A DNA stretch of 64,000 nucleotides from Mugil cephalus (GCF_022458985.1 NC_061771.1:31883764-31947763), one strand, 5' to 3'; positions 21,862 to 58,568 are shown, numbered from the stretch's first letter. A program made the numbers and translations. Notes: generated by a model from the letters alone, not told the origin.

Positions 21862-23604
21862 GAGTACCCCCGGCAGTAACCCCCAGTGGCCCTTTCAAAA
21901 TCTCCCAGAGAGAATTTTCTAGTTTGTGAAGGAGATGCTTTGAATCCCAATAACCTGCCCCATGAATAAGCCATAAAAATGAGTAGTGTAATGTATTGTA
22001 CTTTTGTAAATATTGCCCCAGATTTCGGCACTTTAAGTGCGATATGAGGCCTGTATCACAAAGCGAGCTGAACTTATCCGGCTTTACTCCAACTTATCCA
22101 GCTGAACCTATTCAGGACAATGACGATCTGAATGAGCGATATCACAAGGCTGGTTATCAACTCACTAACTCAATCCAGGTTTGTCTTGTTGTGAATCGGT
22201 GAACGTGCACGTATAAGGGCGGGTTCCAAGGCAGCAGACCAATCACAATCATGTGGCTAATCTACCAGCAAAAAGGAGCAAAGACTGATTCTAGTCAAAT
22301 ACGAAGAAGAAAAAGTAAATCTCACTCGAAATCTCGAAAAAGTCGAACACCGTGGCTGCATGGAAGAGACGCCAAATGGCATGGCAAAAGATTGCAGATT
22401 GAATAAATGTGTAAATTACACATCAATGGCTCAATTAGTTTACATTTAACGAAGCCATTAATCCCAATCACTGTATGAAAATTAGTGTCATTCCCCTAGA
22501 TGTGACCCCTCTGGAGTAAAAAGAACGTGGAAACAGATAAAAACCAAGCACAAAAACATAAGTTCATCTGGGATTTGGATTTCTTAATTCTATGATGTTA
22601 CATGAGCTACAATAAAGCTGGAAGCTGATGCCACAAGTACATCATGTCAGTACATCAAGTTGTTGGCCTGAATGAAATGATCCTGATTCTGAGCTGTGTT
22701 TGAGTTTAGCAGGGACAAGTGATTTATGATCCAGTGGCTGTTTTGCTTTATTTAATATTATTTGTTGAACCCACGATTGAGGAAAGAGGAGAGGTTATGG
22801 ATTTGGTTCAGATCTTCTTAGAAATTGATTTTCACGGTGGACTTTGAAGAAAAAGATGAATTTATTATTTATATTTTATTTATTTTATTTTGGTCACAAT
22901 GTTAATGAACCTGGACCTGGAAACTACAGCAACCTCACATCCTTTTAACAACAGTTAGCTAAAAACAGTTTCATTCACTTCATTCTTTTCAGTTCTACCT
23001 CACATGTGTCATTTTATAATTATTTTTTCATTATGACAAACTGTAACACACTGGACCTAAATCCAGACTAAAACCATGGAATTCGAGTAGGAAAAAGTTT
23101 TCACTGTGAAAACCCCAAACACGTTTAACCAACCATTTTTATGCCGTAGAACCTAAACCTAAAGTGTAATTTTCAAAAGCTTGTGTACAAATTTCGCAAA
23201 CAACAACATTATATTTATAATTGTTTCCATTAAAATGAAGGTAATGCATCACACATTTTTGTATAACTATTTTCTACCATTGACAAAACCATCACGTGTA
23301 ACAAGAAGTAATAATATCTAAAAGTCCTGTTTTGGTTTTTTTTTTTTTTTGTTTGTTTTGCTTTTGAGCATTTGAAGCTGGCTAGCAATCTCTGCTAGCT
23401 TTTTCCTTTTCACTGTTTCTCAGCATGACGGCAATATTAAGAAAAAGTGTGCGGTAAGTTATTTCCTATCCTTATGTCCAGTCTTACTTGGCCTATCAAC
23501 ACAGTTTGAAAACTGGTCTATAGTTTTAAGTTAGTACTTTCTACAAAAGTTGAAACATAGATTCAATGAAGCTACAACTTGCTGCTATGTCGCCCAGAGT
23601 GTAA

Positions 23605-24065
23605 AAAACAATTAGCAAAATAAAGTGCTAAAAAACTCTGGACCAGTGTCAATCTGGACTCCTCAGACCTCATGACCTTCCTCCACGTCTCCAGAGTCTT
23701 TGTGCTGCTCTTTAGCAGATTGGAGCCTTTTTTCCTGGTTGTCCTCCCTGATTAGTGGGTTTCTTAAGGGTCCAGATGCTCTTCCTTTCACTATTAAACA
23801 CAGCCCTGAGTTCTACTGCTGCTTTTCTTCCAAACGTTTCACCATCAATCTTATTTGATTTATTTCTTCCTGGTAGACCATGGTTCTCCACTATCCTTCC
23901 AGTCTTTAATAAAGTTCTTGATCCAGTTTTAGTAGTTTCTAGATGTTTCCTCTGCTTGATGCAGCCACTGATTTGACCCTTCTCCACCAGACTAACATCT
24001 TCTCCACCATCACAGGATGTGTCTTTACACATGGTTGTTAAAGAAATGAGAAGCTCCTCATTGCA
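23605..24065 (-). mobile_element. Tc1-like transposase fragment, second family
   Basis: Minus-strand translation near 23995-23760 reads EKGQISG, ETTKTGSRTLLK, a shifted KDWKDSGEPW.TRK, AVELRAVFNSE and KSIWT. This resembles the N-terminal helix-turn-helix region of a fish Tc1-like transposase (EKGQIIG...ETTKIGLRT...KDSGEP...ELRAMFNSE). A decayed WRKVMRSEESRLTL block near 23660-23625 resembles the WxKVxWSDESRF catalytic-region motif. Frameshifts show it is dead. Confidence 0.6.
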
Positions 24066-24119
24066 TCAGTTGGTCTTAAATAACTTGATGAAGATAATCA
24101 CCATGAACTAATTATCCAC

Positions 24120-24330
24120 CAGGAGGCTCTGAACTATTAGCTCAGTTAAATCCACGTGGAGACTTGTAGATATATATATATATATTATATTATACTTGTA
24201 TATATCATCAAGTCATTTAAATTTGCCAAATTTAATAATTATCGAGTGAACTTCATGTATCAAACTCTCATAATTATTAAGAGATTCCACTAATATTAAA
24301 CAAATCGATGCACATTTTAACCTTTTATTT
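24120..24330. other. intergenic and 3' UTR end of lectin 3
   Basis: A short (TA)n run near 24170-24200 lies downstream of the third lectin. A minus-strand AATAAA at 24329-24324 is the likely poly(A) signal. The orphan copy at 11.0-11.4 kb keeps the same signal at the same place. Confidence 0.5.
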
Positions 24331-24787
24331 CAACACTTTAATTACACACAATAAAAAAAAATGACATAATGGCAGGAATGAGGCAGACTGCATTGTGAAA
24401 TGCATTACAGTAAAGATTGAGGTAAACGGCCACATATACCTGCTGGATCATACACCATCCGCAACTCTACAACTCTGATTTTATATAACATAATGTAATT
24501 ATAGATTCAGTGACACATCAGTAACAACACAGATTATATTCATATCATAAACTTTACAAAATTTGCAAAAAAGAGTGAAAAATGAAAAATCCAGGAAAGT
24601 GCAAAAAGCTTCTGACCGAAGCATCAAGTTTTTTCATATTTGATTTCATTCATGTTTTATAAACTGTTATTGTGAAACGCTGACTGAAACATTCAGACTC
24701 AAATTCTACAGCTACTGTTGTGTTGCATTCACAGCTGAATTTACATGACAGCTTTGGTATCATCATGTGTAGAGATGATAGAAATGA

Positions 24788-26667
24788 TTAACAGTTTGAA
24801 CTCTGCTGACAGATGAAAGGGAAGTGCATGCTGCAGCCGTGGTTAGACCAGCCCCTGGAGTCTGAAATAGAAATAATAATAATAAGATAGAGAATTAGAA
24901 ATCTACAGAATACATATTTAAACAGTGGCAGATATATTATACTTGTGTATTTGTTTATTTTGGGAAATGAGCCAATGCATAGCAGTGATGTGCACCTCTA
25001 GGGTTGAAAGTTTCAAAACCAGATTGTGTCTGTGTGTATGTGCATAGACTGTATATAAATATGGACAACACGCCCACACTTCCTCTCATTGGTCAAACTG
25101 ACACTATACACAATCTTACTCAGTGATATGAGCATAATAACATCTCTCTGAACATCAATAACACTAAAGAAAGCATTGTTGATTTCAGGCGACATAAAGA
25201 GGAGCCCAGACCACTGGACATTAGTGGAGTGGAGGTGGAGAAGGTGCCTAGTTTTAAATTTCTGGGGTTTAACATCTGCGAGGACCTTAAATGGATGATG
25301 AACTCTACTGCCACCGTCAACAAGGATCATCAGAGTTGTTACTTCCTCAGAACACACTGAAACCCACTGGAGTCTTTCTACCGCTGCTCGACAAAAAGCC
25401 TTTTAACTAGTGCTGTCAAACGATTAAAATATCTAATCAGATTAATCTCAGAGTTGCTGTGGATTAATTTTGATTAATTTTGATTAATCGCGATTAAATA
25501 TCGTTCATTTTTAATCTCTATTAAATGTATTTATTTATTTATTTTTGCATGAGCAAACGCAATATATTTGCACTTAACGTGTTGATTAAACACCTTCAAC
25601 AGTTTCAACAACTTTTTGCGTCTTTTTTTTTGTCCAACATTTGTCCACATTAATGTGTCCCTGGTGCTACTAAGACAAACTAACAAGAGTAGAGCTGACC
25701 TCTTCTTATTTACAATGTTGCTGCAACTGAGGACAGTCTCTTACATAGGACAGTGGTGCTATTTGAAGGTGGAAAGAAAACTCCTTCCTGCAGAGTGTGA
25801 TAATACTTTATATGGCTCCACTGTTCCCTCTTGTTTTGCTTCCCCCCAGTGTGTTTGTTGACCAAAGTGCTGTTTAGCATCTTCCATCTTTATGGGTTGG
25901 TTCTGCTGCCAGTTAAAGGTCAGTTATTATCATCAGCATTATATTAACTAGCAAAAACGACAGAAACCACCCTTGAAATAAATGTATTTGATGTGTATTT
26001 TAGTGTTTTAATTTGGCCTAAGTCCAACATGGAGGAGTTACAGTTTATGACCTACACTGCAGCCTCCAGCCACCAGGGGGAGCTCTACTAGCTTTGGCTT
26101 CACTTTAGAGGAGCAGTTCCATCTTTATAAGGTCTTTTACCAGAGTTAATAGTTCAATACTTGTTTCGTCTTCTTACCTTGAGAGTTGAGCTGCAGGCAC
26201 TGGTAAATGTCGGTGCTGCTCGTCGTTTCCCAGTTGTTGTAGTCAAAAAAGGAGCCATCCTCCCATCTCCACACCCCCTGGAAGAAGTTACTTGTTAATG
26301 TATGACAAAAAAATAAAAAATACTTCACCTTTCTATACTTGAACAAAAAATAAGAAATGGGTCATTATTTCAAGACCTTCACCAGCACCAGTATCATCAT
26401 TTATCTCATTTAACCCAAATATTATCTGTTGTTGTCAATTTGACCCCATTCATTATTTAATGTCTCTAAAGATATGATTAGCATCTCTTTTTTTTTGCTT
26501 CATATTAAATGACTTTTCCTAATTTGATAAAAACACTGACCTTGATAGAATATATTTTATTATTCTCGATAAGAGTTTTTCATACCAAATGTAGTAGATA
26601 ACAAGAACATCAACTTAGAACATATTTCTTTCCAGTTAAAGGTCAGTCAGTGACATTTTATGGTGAC

Positions 26668-26723
<56 letters not shown>

Positions 26724-28022
26724 ACTATCTGTCTATCTTCTATCTATCTATCTATCTATCTATCTATTATATATCATTATTTTTAATCTGTCATTTCTCT
26801 GTCTGGTCTGTCAGTCGTCCATGCTGTCTGCGGTTCACTATATCTAAATAATTTTTAGGATGTTTAAATTGCTGGAGTCAAGTTGATCCCAGGAATAAAA
26901 AGTATTAGTAAATTTAAAAGTAACAGGAGAAACGTGACGAAAATGTTCCTGAGCGTCTGAGACACGGTGACAAGAAACTATGAGTCCTGCTCTCATGTCC
27001 TATTCAAACACGTTCTAAAAATGTATTTTTTAAATGTTGGAACAAACCTGGAAGTAGTAACCTCCGATCCAGACGAAGGTGTGGCCGGCAGTCTGCGCCA
27101 TACGCTGGAGGAAGCCGTACTCCCAGATGCTGTGGACTGAGGCCAGGTTGGCACCGTAGCTGGCACATATACTCTACAGGAGAAGATGAGGAGACAATAA
27201 TGCAACTGGAAACCTGACAGGGCCGGACCAGACCAGGTGTTTGTGTGTTTTTACCTGAGCATTTCCCCAGGTGGCAGGGTTGTTGGACAGGAAGTAACAG
27301 CTACCACGGTAACTCAGCCAACCATCGAGGCAGAACCCGAATCGAACTGGAAAAATTAAGAAAACATTGTTTTTTTAGTTTTATTTTAACCTGTGAATTT
27401 CTGCAGATTTGATTCAGAAACGTTTCTTTTGTCCAACCTTGAGGTAGAGAAGCGCCTCTCTTAACAGCAGCAGCAGCGTCTGACTCTGAAAAAACAAAGA
27501 CGACATCAGTTCAGCTCTGTTGTCTTATATATAACTTCATAAAATAAAATAAATGAACCGAGTCACAGGTTAAAGAGAAGTTAAGACACATGATAAGTGA
27601 CAATTATTGTGAGTAAACTTTATTTTATGGCACCTTTCTCAGGTAAATGCTCCACAATAAATGTTGCACAATAAAAATGAAACGGAAGTGCATTCAATAA
27701 AGTTCAAACATCAGAAGAATAAAACCCAGATTGGAAAAATAAACATATATATTTGCCACTGACCTGGTTCGGGTGCAGGTTCCTCTTTGTTTTGCACAGA
27801 AGTAACTGGAGAGAAAAAATCAATTAGAACACAGCATGAAAGTATTTATGTTTATGTCATTTCTTTTTGTTTTTACCAGAAACGTAAAGAAATTCTAAAG
27901 GAAACATGCAAAGCAGCTCAGTATGTCTTGAATACATCAGTGTGTTTTGTCTCACCACTTGCAGCCCTGACGGACAGAGCAGCAACGCAGAGGAGGACGG
28001 AAAGAATCATCACAGTCTTCAT
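24788..28022 (-). CDS. C-type lectin domain protein 3 (intact)
   Basis: Secreted CTLD protein of 182 codons. Exons on the minus strand are 28022-27956, 27805-27764, 27485-27438, 27346-27255, 27173-27048, 26277-26178 and 24861-24788, all GT/AG and in frame. Residues 1-20 are a signal peptide (MKTVMILSVLLCVAALSVRA). A short acidic propeptide (EEPAPEP, then AAAAVKRGAS with a dibasic KR) runs to about residue 52. The CTLD follows: FGFCLDGW, CYFL, ICASYGANLASVHS, WIGGYYFQ, WRWEDGSFFDYNNW, CLQLNS, GWSNHGC and PFICQQSSNC. It resembles ladderlectin-like and type II antifreeze-like fish proteins. No EPN/QPD or WND triplet is visible, so canonical calcium-dependent sugar binding is doubtful. The final intron (26177-24862) is enlarged by repeats. 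The last exon was found by matching phase and CTLD end motif. Confidence 0.88.
25090..25400 (+). mobile_element. degraded LINE RT fragment in lectin 3 intron
   Basis: The plus strand near 25140-25380 reads NLSLNINNTKESIVDFRRHKEEP, VEVEKVPSFKFLGFNICEDLKW, then FYRCS. These match the block after the YADD motif in Rex1/CR1-like LINEs (LxLNxxKTKEllVDFR...FKFLGvxIxedLxW...FYRC). It is antisense to the lectin that contains it. Confidence 0.7.
25405..25560. repeat. interspersed repeat (gattaatcgcgatta type)
   Basis: Begins tagtgctgtcaaacgatt and contains repeated gattaat words. This sequence type is common in fish genomes as a dispersed element. It lies in the last intron of lectin 3. Confidence 0.45.
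26671..26767. repeat. (TATC)n microsatellite
   Basis: Tetranucleotide run with one interruption in lectin 3 intron 5. Frames across it give artefactual Ser/Ile/Tyr/Leu repeats. Confidence 0.95.
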
Positions 28023-28205
28023 GGTGGACGATAATGAACTGGAGAGAGAAGCAGAGTTTCTACATCAGCGTCCACAATAATCGCTTCAGTGCATCTGTTG
28101 TGTGGATCTAATTAAAAGACTCACTGGGCGAAGCAGCAGTCGAGTGTCTGTGAGGTTCAGGTTCAGGACCCAGACGATGCAGTGATAACACGAGGGGATG
28201 TGCTC

Positions 28206-28213
28206 CTTTTATA
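28206..28213 (-). promoter_or_regulatory. TATA box of lectin 3
   Basis: TATAAAAG on the minus strand about 190 bases upstream of the start codon. The sequence following it (gagcacatcccctcgtg) is a plausible start-site region. The leader may contain a small intron, which I could not decide. Confidence 0.55.
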
Positions 28214-28219
28214 TCCTCA

Positions 28220-30200
28220 CAGGCTCAACAATAAAATTGGACTTTGCTTCGTGTTTCAACATTAACTGGAGCAGGAAATGTTTCAGTGACTATTTACCGC
28301 TCGGATGTGTGGGCTTTTACAACCTTTTTACTTCTGCCCTTCGGGAAAACTGTCTCTGACGTTGCTGAGGCAAAGATGCACTGGAAATAATTTCTGTTAA
28401 TTATAAATGAGGGATGAATTAAATGAGAGGGTGAAATATCTGGCTGTAAGGTGCAGTCTTATTATTATTATCACTGTTGTTACCAGAAGAAACTGTTGAA
28501 ACTGGAAAAGTTTTATTTATGTCTGAATGAAAAACTTAAAAAGTATTGGAGTAAAAGCATCTTCACCTCCTCTCACGTTTCATGATTCTGTCGATGACTC
28601 GACCACCGACTCCTTCGACGTCTCTGCACCTCCTCCAGGAAGGAGGACTCAGTATTTGACTGTGTGGATTTCATTAAACCAAGTCTTGTTTTCTGTCTTC
28701 TAAGATAAGATTATTCTGACCGGTCAGTGTTTCAGAGCATTTGACTCATTTTAAGTGTTTTGTTCCTGTTTTGTAGTAGGAGCGTTTTATCCAGCCACAG
28801 TACAATAAACACAGATAAACATGTATCATTAGGGTAAGTGAACAGGCTCCGGCTTATGAATAACTACCCTTCACTCTAAACTACTTAAAGCTCTAAAAAA
28901 TATCTTCACAAACCATCCTTATATCATCAAAACATAATAATAAATAAATACATTATAATCTTTTATACCTTGTTGTTGTGCGGTGAAAAAACTTCTTTGT
29001 CAAAGTTGGTATTTCTTATTTCAAGTCTCCATTTTTATCTCGTTATGTTTTTACAGCCGATAATCAGCGCATGTAGTTTATTATTTTATTGAGTCTTATG
29101 ACACAGCGCAGCGATAGCTTATGTCAATACCATAAAATCACAACCACTGTTGTTCTGTTCATATTTTTATTGTATCAACACTTATCCACTTGTTTTTACT
29201 CTAAAAACTGCTAATGTTCAGATACCTGTAGGTTCTCTGAGGCTCGATACGTTTACTCGTTTCTAAACTGTTTCTTAAACCGGTTTTATTCATTCACTCA
29301 TTTATTTATTTACTTGTCGCTGGTCTTAATGTTGTGGCTGATCCATGCAGCATACTCACTCATATCACTGCGCTTATTATTTTATTAATCCAAGAACATG
29401 GTGTGCCCTAATAACATGTACCACATGTCAAGTGTCTGGAGGAATGTAAACACATGACATATGTATCAGCACAACCTGCAGCCTCTCGTCCCCCGTCCAG
29501 TAAAAAGCTGTCAAACGTTTACATGAATGAGTTATTACCTCAACGAGGATAACATGAAGGAAAGCGTGGCTGTCATGAGTCTGACTCAACCAGGGAAAAC
29601 AGATAAGGAATATAGGTGAGACTTCCTTCTGGAAAATCAGTTATACATTTACCGTCATCATGTAGGACGTGAGAGAGAAGGAATAATATATCTTTTGTAC
29701 TTAAAAAAGGACGTCTGTATCCATTTTCAGTCACCAAGTTTGAGTCACAACTCACCAAGTCATCTCAACGTGGCCGACAGATTATTTCCCATCAGAACTG
29801 TGAGAAAAAGTAACATTACCCAGAATTTTGTGCTATAAAGTTCATTATTCATTAAACGGCCCAGTTAGTCTCTGCAAGCCTGTGGTGTACAAATAAGTAC
29901 AAATAAAATAAAATAAATAAAATGTGATGTATCAAATATAATGCTAAATAAGGACTTAGCTGAGGTGAAATGAAAATTTTACAAAAATATTTTTTAATTT
30001 AATTTAATTTAATTTAATTTAATTTAATTTAATGGAAACAGTGTAAACGTGTGCCTGTCATTTAGAATCACAAGCAAAATTCAATAAATAAATGAATAAA
30101 ATATTTTTTATAGTATTTCCACTACTATTACTACAAATACTACTACTACTAATAATAGTAATACTAATATTCTGCCAGTAGGCGGGAGTTTATGGATTCT
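28220..30200. other. intergenic DNA between lectin 3 and the SERCA gene
   Basis: No gene is recognised. It is AT-rich with scattered simple repeats, including (TTTAA)n at about 29993-30033. A fragment ctggtcttaatgttgtggctgatcc near 29320-29345 matches one end of the small inverted-repeat element at 58418-58568. Confidence 0.5.
29993..30033. repeat. (TTTAA)n pentanucleotide run
   Basis: About eight uninterrupted pentamer units upstream of the SERCA promoter region. A (CAAA)n run follows at about 30309-30340. Confidence 0.9.
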
Positions 30201-30204
30201 GCTC

Positions 30205-30275
30205 GGTGATTGGTTATCGCGCACGTCTATCTAATTTTCTCTCCTCTCATTGGTTCATTCATACTTCCGGTTAAT
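30205..30275 (+). promoter_or_regulatory. candidate SERCA promoter: two inverted CCAAT boxes and an ETS-like site
   Basis: ATTGG (inverted CCAAT) occurs at 30209-30213 and 30249-30253. ACTTCCGG, an ETS-family core, is at 30263-30270. Both types are frequent in TATA-less promoters. They stand about 600 bases before the end of the noncoding exon. The transcription start is not determined. Confidence 0.4.
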
Positions 30276-30459
30276 CAGCCCGTTACTTGACAAATAGCGT
30301 CAAAGTAATAAACAAACAAACAAACAAACAAACAAACAAAAATTAACCTTGATCACACGAGAAAAGACATAAAATGTGTTTAATTTACAAATAATTGGGT
30401 GCGAAACAGCGGGAAAAATCTCAAAATAATCGTGTTAATAAGTCTCGGGCGGAGCAGAG

Positions 30460-30847
30460 GCCTTTATTTTGAAGGTTGTCACCGGATGTTGTGTGTGTTC
30501 GTGTGAGCGTTAGCTTGGTGCTAACAGGTTGCAGCAGCAGGGATGAGCAGACATAAGCAGCACGCAGCACAGATAAACTCATCTTTAACTTTATTCAGAC
30601 ATTTGCCTTAAATATGCCTTATTTTTAATCGTTTTTAGCGGATAACCTCGGGAGCTGTCGGAACAGAGATGCCCTTTCACGTATGAGCGGCTCTGATTTT
30701 ATTTTAAATCTATATAAATATATATTTTTGTAGTTCCTGCTGTTCATTTTTTATTTTTTTCATTCCGGTGGGGGGCTCTGTAGAGGAAATATATCCCGTC
30801 TTCCTCAAACTAGTTGACACGATACCACGGAGACGGAGCCTGATCTG
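30460..30847 (+). other. noncoding 5' exon of the SERCA gene (5' limit unknown)
   Basis: The segment ends at 30847 in a strong donor (GATCTG/gtaaga), and the first coding exon begins at 32769 with a good acceptor, two bases before the ATG. The upstream limit is a guess from local base composition. Other exons could exist. Confidence 0.45.
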
Positions 30848-31239
30848 GTAAGAGAGGATTAAAGCTTTAACCTGATGCTAACTACCTAGCCTGGTGGCTA
30901 AGGCTAAGGCTCTGTATTTATTTATTTATTTATCTATTTATCATCATGTACTGTTGACTCAGTGCAGCCCTGTACCATATGACGGATACATTTGAACATT
31001 TCGTGTTTTTTATGCAAGAAGAAGAAGAAATGCATGTCTTGAAAACATCCATTTCCTTAACCAAATACTTAAAATAAAGCTAAGAATTAGAATTTTTATT
31101 TAATATACGTTCATGTGCTGCTTAAAAGTGTCTACGTCCTTTATGCGTCCACATTTGTGTCTGAAAACATCTGTGCTGACCTGAACAATAGCATAAACAT
31201 CTACTAAAATAAATAAATTAAATAAAAAATTAACATCAA

Positions 31240-32110
31240 CTCAATGTGAGCTCCTTGGAACTAAATGTTCCTGGAAACAGCTGATCAGTGTCTACAGCAG
31301 GAATCTGATCCCATTCAGATCAGAACCAGCTGAGTTGTGAGATGTTGGTGGTTTCCTCTCATCAACTGATGCTCCAACATTTCTACTGGATGAAGGTCAG
31401 GACTTTGACTTGTTCCTAAACATTCATCTGGTTCTTCTGGAGAACCACTGGTGTTCTTGGGCTCCTTGTCTTCCTCCATGACCCAGTTTCTCTTCACATT
31501 CAGCTCATGGACTCATGTCCTGACATTTTCTTTCAGAGTTCACTGGTAGAATTCACAGTTCATTGGTCCATCAATGATGAGCAGATGCAGCAGAACAGGA
31601 ACAAACCAGGACATTAGCGCCCCCATGTGTCATGGAGGGATGAGGTTCTGATGCTGGAATGCAGTGTTGGTTCATCTCCAAACATTTAAACCAAACTATT
31701 CTACTCTGGTCTCATCTGTCCACTAAACATTGTCCCACATGTTCTTTGTGGACAGAGAGCAGTGTCTTTGGTTGTTGAGTGGATTCATCAACATGAACAT
31801 CAGCCAATGTGAGAGAGGCCTTTAGCTGCTTAGAAGTTCCTCTGGTTCCTCTGGTTCCTCTCCCACTATGATGGAGTGATGTTTGTTGGTGGACCACTCC
31901 TGTGGAGGGGAACAGTCGTCTTCAATCTGTCTGACTCTCTGTGGATTATTTGTGGCTTCCAGACTCTTTAGAGATGGTTGTGGAACCTTTTCCATCCTGA
32001 TGAGCAGCAACAACTCTTTATATCTGAGCTCCTCACAAAGCTCAGCACAAAGATCAGACTGAGACAAATCCCTGATTCATAGAAACTAAACCAGGAACTC
32101 ATTTAAACAA
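31240..32110 (-). mobile_element. Tc1-like transposon remnant in SERCA intron 1
   Basis: Minus-strand frames show NWVMEEDKEPKNTSGS and SQSPDLHPVEMLEHQLM, decayed forms of the DNDPKHTS and SQSPDLNPIExLW blocks of Tc1 transposase. Further upstream is a WTDETRVE*FG block (WSDETKxExFG in active elements). It belongs to the same family as 4500-5105 and 52615-53515. Confidence 0.8.
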
Positions 32111-32743
32111 TCTGACAAAGCGTTTTTCCAAACGATCAACATTATAATTGTTTTTTGGAACAATCGCTGGGCTCCTGTACAGAATACATGACCTGTCTCT
32201 CAATGTTTCAATTTGCGGATGTGGAAATTAGCTTCAGCCGTTTCCAGATGATGTTTTTGAGTCGACTGTCCGGAGGTTTATGACTAAACGGAGCAACAGG
32301 CCAATGAAGATGCGCTGACATGAATATTTTTAATTTTCTCAGATAAGAGTAATGAGAATAACATCAATGAATAAGTCATGGTTCTATTATTATTATTATT
32401 ATTATTATTATTTACTTACCAGCTTGTAGAAGGCCTGAAGTCCTCAAATAAGAAGTAGTCTTTCTGAAAGGACCTAATATAGACGGTAAAAAATATCCTT
32501 TCGATATGATGCAACACAGGGAGGTATTCTGTAAGGTCTGCATCACATCCCATGGCCCATTATTAATTCCTGTCTCTTGTGTGCATCTGTCTCGGTGGGT
32601 TATTGTTGGCGCGGTTGCTCGGCTGTGCAGTACACATGTAATATAAACAACATTTACATTTTAAAAACCAAGAAGTAGAAACATCACCTTCCTACCTTTG
32701 TAGTTTTTGAGTGAGATCATCTCTATTTGTTAGTATTGACTAA

Positions 32744-56317
<23,574 letters not shown>

Positions 56318-58417
56318 TGGGTGAAGTAAGGGGGAGTGCTGCTGCATGTAGACGTACTGAAACACAGTGAAAGAAGGGAATCAACTAGAGTTTCGGGAGG
56401 TGGGATAGGAAAGGACGCTAGCGTGCTATATTTAATTAGCTTGTTTAAGACGAAACAGGCAGATAAAGAGCCAGTTGCCATCGTGTGCTTTGAAAAAGGC
56501 TTTTCATGTGTGTTGTTAGCATTTAGACCTGGACCCAAAGATACACAGGGCCGAATACAGTTCAGTTTGAAGACCTAGATCTATTTCTCAGGACTGGGTT
56601 GCACCGGCTACTTTTGCGTGTCGTCCTTTCCTTTCTGCTTTTTCGGAAACATCCATCGAATCACTTTTGCGAGATGAAACCGTTCCAAGCTTTCCTGACA
56701 ATCTTGTGTAAATGTGGGTGAAACTTTACTTGAATACAGAATACAGGAGTATGTGTGTTTCAGAGTTTGCAGTATTTATATAGTTTAGAGGGACAGGGTA
56801 ATATCTGACTATGCTAATCTATGCTAACCATTGGTGATTTGTGTGATGTTTTGAGATACACGTCCCGGTTTACTTCTTAATGGACTTGTTGGGTTGGATA
56901 TATGTGCACATCCCATTTATTTATTTTTGCTTTTGTGTCAAAACAGCTCAAATATTAGCAATGTTTCATCAGTAATAGTTCTTTTTGGCACTTTCTTATT
57001 ATTTTAGTAAATGTAAGTTGAATATTTAGTAACATAACGATTAGTTTTGTTGAAAAATACATTTTAGTTTCAAGAATATCTCCATCACAAGTCTTAAGTT
57101 TAATTTTTGGAAGAGGTAGACCTAACATAGACTACAAAACAAAGAAGTTACACTTATCCTCCTGAGATCTGACCTTTTGTTTCGTATGCATTTTTAATTT
57201 GTCCAAGGTATTTGGGATTAGTAGGACTTAAGAAGAAGAAAAAATGAGAACCAATGAAATTCCAATGTCCTCAAACAAGTACTTGCTAATCAGTCATGAG
57301 GACGACAGGTCTAAATGAAGCAGAAGGAGAAACTGCTACAAACCTAAAACATATGACGATGCTGGGTCTCAGGAGGTTAAAAGATTTTTATTAATAATGT
57401 ATTTTTATTTTTTTGTTTGCCTTTTTTTTCTTGCTTATCATCTTCCGACCCCTTTTGAGACCAGTTGACAGTGTCTAACAGGACATTTATGGTAACAAAA
57501 TACGACTGATTCCACTACAGGAGGCAACGTACACACAGTTCAACCTCCGGCCATTTTATTTAGCCTGGACACTGTCAAATTCTTCCATTGTGCACATTAT
57601 GGAATCTATAAAAATACTAATATTTCCTCTTAATGGCTTTTTGGGGAAACAAGTCAAATATTAGCAATGTTTCATGTCGCACTTTGTTGTAAAGTACTAA
57701 ATAATGAGCGGTCACCACGTGGTGGGTAGTCGATGGAGAATCACGTGGTTGGACTCAAAAGGAAATGAAAACAAAATCACTTGCTTTTCAAAATACTGAG
57801 ACAATCCAAGCGGAAAGAGAAGCTCCTCTAGTTTCTAATGGAACAGAGGGGATTGTGGGTACAGTTTCGTTCTGTTGTTGAACTAAAATATTCTAAAACA
57901 GCGATGGTTGTTTTTATTTAAAACCTGATATTTTAGTAAAAAAAAACACCACATACCTTATTGTACGACTTCCTTACAGCAATTAATCCCAATTAAACAG
58001 GTTTGTTCAGAGTCAATCAGGATTATATTCTGTAATGAATTACATCATAGTTGCGTTTACAATAAGCATTAAAATAACGTGGATAGACTCCTGTGTGTAC
58101 GTGTACTGGGTCAGATTTCTGAACTAAATGTGGTTCTTTGTGTTAGGGGCTTTTCATATGCTGTATGTGTGTTGCCCTTATTGCTCTGTACTCTGCGATG
58201 CAATTATTTTGTCGCTGTCTTTATGTTATTTTCCTCTTCTCCTCCACGGAAGCTGCCGCTGTGCCAGTGTACTGTTAAATATACGACCAAAGCTTTAGTG
58301 GCGTTTTCATATATAGGATAATAGTATCGTACAGCAAAAAGAGTGAGCTTTAACTGTGGTAACCAGTGCCCTGTTCCTTTACTCGCATTAATATATACAT
58401 GTATGTACACACAGAAC

Positions 58418-58568
58418 GATCAGGCATAACATTATGACCACTAGCTGGGTGGTCCATGTCTAAGTAACGTCCACATGAATGAGTTTCCCAGCACAACATT
58501 AAATTGTTTGAAGATGGTTTAAATGTTGTTTACTTCTCCTGTCAGTGGTCATAATGTTGTGGCTGATC
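58418..58568. mobile_element. 151-bp MITE with 20+ bp inverted ends
   Basis: gatcaggcataacattatga at the left end is inverted at the right end as gtcataatgttgtggctgatc. A single end also occurs near 29320-29345. Short palindromic elements of this sequence are common in vertebrate genomes. Confidence 0.75.

Larger units (their letters stand above)
20310..23600. other. intergenic DNA with unclassified repeats
   Basis: No gene is recognised. 20310-20480 is the right flank of the lectin inverted duplication. 20639-20683 is a near-perfect AT-rich hairpin. 21815-21861 is a (CA)n run. 22040-22260 has the look of a fish interspersed repeat (gagctgaacttatccggctttac...) but I cannot name its class. 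The long open frames here contain simple repeats or no family signal. Confidence 0.5.
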
